Part shown: piece by piece, positions 60,722 to 64,000 of the stretch | Layout: each line of letters begins with the position of its first letter | Position numbering within the stretch: position 1 is the stretch's first letter | DNA from: Sandaracinus amylolyticus | GTDB taxonomy: Bacteria; Myxococcota_A; Polyangia; Polyangiales; Sandaracinaceae | Direction of reading: 5' to 3' | Length of the DNA: 64,000 nt | Assembly (NCBI RefSeq): GCF_021631985.1 | Contig: NZ_CP070225.1 | Location: forward strand, 5,146,001-5,210,000 | Notes under the pieces: generated by a model | The model's input: the letters and a program-made list of their open reading frames with translations, nothing else | What the model was told of the DNA's origin: nothing | Databases searched by the model: none | Made by a program: the position numbers and the translations under genes

Positions 60722-63172
60722 GTGTCTGGGAGACGCCCCGGGTGGCTCGCGCCGGCGCTGCTGATCGCGCTGGTCGTGACGTCTGCGAACGCAGCGCGTG
60801 TGACGGCGCAGGACGCGCCGGCGGAAGACGCACCCGCACGACCGAGCCCACCGCGGCTCACGCAATTCGTGCCGAGCGATCCGCCCGAGGGGCTCGAGGA
60901 TCGCGACGCGGCGGTACTCTTGGAGATCACGGTCGCGGCCGACGGAACGGTGTCCGACGTGCGCGTCGTCGAGAGCGCGGGCGAAGGGCTCGAGGCGTTC
61001 GACGAGCGCGCGATCACCGCGGCGCGCGCGTTCGTGTTCGAGCCGGCGAGGATCGGCGAGCGCGCAGTCGGAGCGCGGATTCGGTATCGGTACGTGTTCG
61101 AGGGACGGGTCGTCGAGGAGGCCGAGGCCGAGACCGAAGCCGAGACCGAGGTCGAGCCCGAAGCGGAGGCTGAAGCCGAAGCCGAGGCTGAAGCGGAAGC
61201 CGAGACCGAGGCGGAGCCCGAGGGCGATTCGACGACCGACGAGGCGGTGTTCCGGGCGCGGGCCGAGGTCGAGCCTGCGCCGCGCGATGCCGTGCGGCGC
61301 GTGCTGCGTCGCGAAGTGCTCACGCGCATGCCGGGCACGCGCGGAGACGCGCTGCGCGTCGTCGAATTGCTTCCGGGCGTCGGACGTCCCGCGTTCGGCG
61401 GCGGCGTGCTCCTGGTGCGTGGCTCGGCGCCGGGCGACAGCCAGGTGTTCCTCGACGGCAATCCGGTCCCGCTCCTCTATCACTTCGGCGGACTGACCTC
61501 CTTCTTCAACTCCCAGCTGCTCTCGCGCATCGAATTCGTGCCCGGCAATTTCTCGGTGCGATACGGGCGCAAGATCGGCGGCATCCTCGAGGTCGATCCC
61601 CGCGATCCTCGCTTCGACGGATTCCACGGGTTCATCGATCTCAGCGGCGGCATCGACGCGTCGATCATGCTGGAGGGCCCGATCAACGAGGACTTCGCGT
61701 TCGCGCTCGCGTTCCGGCGCAGCTACATCGACGCCGTCCTCGCGCTCGCCCAGGACAGCCTCGGTGACGACGCGCCCGACTTCCTGACTGCGCCGGTCTA
61801 TTACGACTACCAGGCGCTCGCGACGTGGACTCCCACCGACGCCGATCGGATTCGATTGGCGATCTACGGCAGCAGCGACGAGCTGCGCCTCTTGCTCGCG
61901 AATCCGTCGGACGGCGACTTCGCGGTGCGCGGCAATCTCGGGATCTCGACGCAATTCCACCGCATCCAGATCGGATGGCGACACGTCGAGGGCTGGCTCG
62001 AGCAGGACGTGCAGGTCGGCTTCGGCGTCAATCTGCTCGAGCTCGGCGTGGGCGATGCGTTCCAGCTCGAGGGCGAGTTCCTGCCGCTGAACATCCGCAG
62101 CGAGTGGCGCATGCAGCTCGCGGAGAACGTGCGGACGATCGTCGGCTTGGACATGCAGATCACGCCGCTGAGCCTGCTCTTCCGCGGTCCTCCGATCGGT
62201 CAGTCGGAAGGAATGCCGGCGATGCCCACCGACGAGCGCGTCGCCTTCTCGGTCGACGACGTGGTGGGCTATCGCCCCGCGGCCTACGTCGAGAGCGACG
62301 TGACGCTCTTCGAGCGGCTCGACCTCGTGCTCGGCGTGCGCGCCGACTGGTATCGCGAGATCGAGGAGCTGACGGTCGATCCCCGCATGACCGCGCGCGT
62401 GCGACTGACCGATCAGGTCTCGCTGCGCACCGGTGTCGGTCTCTTCTCGCAGCCCCCGGAATTCCAGGAGACCGCGGAGGGGATCGGCAATCCCGAGCTC
62501 GAGCCCATCCACGCGCTCCACGTCGGGCTCGGCGGCGATCTGCGTCTGCCCGAGCACGGGATGTCGTTCTCGCTCGACGGGTTCTACAAGCACATCTGGG
62601 ATCGTGTGGTGTCGACGCCGCGCGGCGTCGCGCCGTTCTTCACGAACGACGGATTGGGGCGCATCTACGGCCTCGAGGTCGCGGCGCGCATGGAGCCCGA
62701 CGGGCCCTATCCGCTCTTCGGATTCCTCTCGTACACGCTGTCGCGCAGCGAGCGACAGGACGGGGCGGGCCAGGAATGGCGCCTCTTCGACTTCGATCAG
62801 ACGCACATCTTCACGCTCGCGCTGGTGTGGCGCATCGGACAGGGCTGGGAGCTCGGCGGCACGTTCCGACTGGTGAGCGGCAATCCGTACACGCCGATCA
62901 GCGGCGCGATCCAGGACGTGCGCACCAACACCTATCGACCGATCTACGGCGCGGTGAATTCGGATCGAAATCCGTTCTTCCACCGCCTCGACGTGCGCCT
63001 CCAGAAGCTCTGGAGGATCGGAGACGTGTCGCTGACGTTCTACATCGACGTGCAGAACGTCTACAACAGCACGAACCCCGAGGGGCGCATCTACAACTAC
63101 GACTATTCCGAGTCGCGGGATCTGCCGGGGCTCCCGATCCTTCCGTCGATCGGAATCCGAGGAGAGCTCTGA
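60722..63172 (+). CDS. TonB-dependent receptor 2 with N-terminal TonB-C-like domain
   Basis: An 816-residue protein. After a signal peptide (about 1-30) comes a TonB C-terminal-type domain (about 45-128; V-L-L-E-I-T-V-A-A-D-G-T-V-S-D-V-R-V-V, F-V-F-E-P-A-R-I). Next is an E-A repeat linker (132-165), a plug (about 185-300; G-G-G-V-L-L-V-R-G-S-A-P-G-D-S-Q-V-F-L-D-G-N-P-V) and a barrel ending I-G-I-R-G-E-L. The GTG at 60722 directly precedes the signal peptide. The order TonB_C then receptor is unusual. Coupled by TGATG to the next lipoprotein gene. Ligand unknown. Confidence 0.85.
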   Translation: MSGRRPGWLAPALLIALVVTSANAARVTAQDAPAEDAPARPSPPRLTQFVPSDPPEGLEDRDAAVLLEITVAADGTVSDVRVVESAGEGLEAFDERAITAARAFVFEPARIGERAVGARIRYRYVFEGRVVEEAEAETEAETEVEPEAEAEAEAEAEAEAETEAEPEGDSTTDEAVFRARAEVEPAPRDAVRRVLRREVLTRMPGTRGDALRVVELLPGVGRPAFGGGVLLVRGSAPGDSQVFLDGNPVPLLYHFGGLTSFFNSQLLSRIEFVPGNFSVRYGRKIGGILEVDPRDPRFDGFHGFIDLSGGIDASIMLEGPINEDFAFALAFRRSYIDAVLALAQDSLGDDAPDFLTAPVYYDYQALATWTPTDADRIRLAIYGSSDELRLLLANPSDGDFAVRGNLGISTQFHRIQIGWRHVEGWLEQDVQVGFGVNLLELGVGDAFQLEGEFLPLNIRSEWRMQLAENVRTIVGLDMQITPLSLLFRGPPIGQSEGMPAMPTDERVAFSVDDVVGYRPAAYVESDVTLFERLDLVLGVRADWYREIEELTVDPRMTARVRLTDQVSLRTGVGLFSQPPEFQETAEGIGNPELEPIHALHVGLGGDLRLPEHGMSFSLDGFYKHIWDRVVSTPRGVAPFFTNDGLGRIYGLEVAARMEPDGPYPLFGFLSYTLSRSERQDGAGQEWRLFDFDQTHIFTLALVWRIGQGWELGGTFRLVSGNPYTPISGAIQDVRTNTYRPIYGAVNSDRNPFFHRLDVRLQKLWRIGDVSLTFYIDVQNVYNSTNPEGRIYNYDYSESRDLPGLPILPSIGIRGEL

Positions 63173-64000
63173 TGTCGGCGCGCAGCATCGGAGCCCTGCT
63201 CGCGGCAGGCGGCGTGATCGGAGCGTCGATGTCGCTCGCGTGCGGCCCCTCGCTCGATCCTCCGTCGGTGGTCGATCGCACGCGCATCGTGGCAGCGCGG
63301 GTATCGGTGGTCGGCGCGCCGGAGATCGCGCAGCCCGCGCCGGGTGACGCGATCCTGATCGACTGGATCACGATTCGTCCCGAGGAGCCCGAGGAGATCG
63401 CGGCGACGCTGGTCGCGTGCGCACCGCTGCCCGGCTCGACGGGGACGCCCGCGTGCACGCCGGGATCGATCGTCGTGCTCCCGCCGCGCGCGCCGAGCGT
63501 CGAGCCGCTGCGCACCGAGCTCGTGGTGCCGAGCGCGGCGATCGGCGAGCTGCTGATCACCGGCGCGGTGTGCGTCGGCGGCGGCGCGCCCGCGCTCGTC
63601 GATGCGACCGAGGTGCCGGAGTGCGAAGGCGGGCCCGAGGACGAGCGCGCCGAGCTCGTCGTGCTGAACGTCCCCCTCGCGATCGACACGACGAGGCCTG
63701 CGAATCGACATCCGTCGATCGCCGACGAGACGTGGACGCTCGCGGGCGAAGCGTGGGATCCGCCGAGCGTCGAGCCGGGATGCGCCGACGCGGACGTTCC
63801 CCACCTCGCCGCGAGTGATCGCGCCGACCGCACGATCACGATCACGGCGAGCGATGACGATCGCGAGCCCTACGTCGCGCTCGAGGGCGATCCCCCGACG
63901 CAGGTCGATCGTCGTGAGGTGCTGCAGATCTCGCACTTCGCGACCGCGGGTCGCTTCGCACGCACGTTCAGCGCGGTCGACGACACGACGACGCAGGACC
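63172..64000 (+). CDS. lipoprotein, partial (3' end beyond window)
   Basis: At least 276 residues, start ATG overlapping the receptor stop (TGATG). Signal peptide with lipobox S-L-A-C (Cys24). The rest has regular beta-like stretches (R-I-V-A-A-R-V-S-V-V-G, T-I-T-I-T-A-S-D-D-D-R-E) and repeated cysteines. The C-terminus is off the window. Its coupling to the receptor suggests a surface partner. No family recognised. Confidence 0.75.
   Translation, partial: MSARSIGALLAAGGVIGASMSLACGPSLDPPSVVDRTRIVAARVSVVGAPEIAQPAPGDAILIDWITIRPEEPEEIAATLVACAPLPGSTGTPACTPGSIVVLPPRAPSVEPLRTELVVPSAAIGELLITGAVCVGGGAPALVDATEVPECEGGPEDERAELVVLNVPLAIDTTRPANRHPSIADETWTLAGEAWDPPSVEPGCADADVPHLAASDRADRTITITASDDDREPYVALEGDPPTQVDRREVLQISHFATAGRFARTFSAVDDTTTQD

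Noticed and set aside
61115-61216. Glu-Ala repeat as a sign of assembly error
   Set aside because: Reading frame is intact on both sides and such linkers occur in TonB-family proteins.

Overview
The window is very GC-rich, densely packed chromosomal DNA from a predatory or social-type deltaproteobacterium. The best fit is Myxococcota, in the Sandaracinus/Polyangiales direction. This is inferred from content: four eukaryotic-type Ser/Thr kinases in 64 kb, many lipoproteins with Asp/Gly/Ser-rich linkers, PilZ and PEGA domains, TPR proteins with two C-terminal membrane segments, DUF1552/DUF1592 pairs, and no phage, IS element, rRNA or tRNA. Start and stop codons of neighbours often overlap (ATGA, GTGA, TGATG), so many genes sit in short operons.

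Layout. 1-4.5 kb: two DUF1592/DUF1588-type secreted proteins (one cut by the window edge) and a DUF1552 Tat protein. 4.8-12.9 kb: exported L-asparaginase, a DUF202-SulP transporter pair, an outer-membrane porin, and an aspartate:alanine antiporter (aspT) facing aspartate 4-decarboxylase (aspD). These could form an asparagine-to-alanine, proton-motive decarboxylation route. 13.1-18.5 kb: TRIC-like channel, then a sulfatase locus (radical-SAM maturase, HAD lipoprotein, small lipoprotein, sulfatase). 18.6-22.8 kb: a MerR-like regulator, a 41-bp tandem repeat, ttcA, a PilZ protein and a Ser/Thr kinase. 22.9-29.7 kb: an OmpR-type two-component system divergent from a TolC-MacA-MacB efflux operon. 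29.7-35 kb: hisD, a CobW-type GTPase, YceI, a hypothetical protein, ychF. 35.3-37.5 kb: PhoB/PhoR-like two-component system. 37.5-47.4 kb: a frameshifted TPR gene, a Cys-rich lipoprotein, two parallel-beta-helix-like lipoproteins, a TPR membrane protein and two Ser/Thr kinases, one of which is fused to a PhnD-like binding domain. 47.5-51.7 kb: hydrolase, CorA-like protein, PstS-like lipoprotein, macro-domain protein, secreted RTX-repeat-like protein. 51.9-58.9 kb: a complete TonB uptake operon (tonB, exbB, two exbD, a TonB-dependent receptor and a third beta-helix-like lipoprotein). 59.3-64 kb: a fourth kinase divergent from a second TonB-dependent receptor, which carries its own N-terminal TonB-C-like domain, and a partial lipoprotein gene.

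Most unusual features: the cytoplasmic kinase-PhnD fusion, the TonB-C/receptor fusion, the three-member beta-helix lipoprotein family linked to TonB uptake, the clustered Asn/Asp/Ala route, and several families of non-coding repeats (a ~90-bp dispersed repeat, a 41-bp tandem array, a CACCGCAGAG-type inverted repeat, and twin hairpin terminators). No single entirely new system is evident. All calls rest on reading the sequence without database searches.
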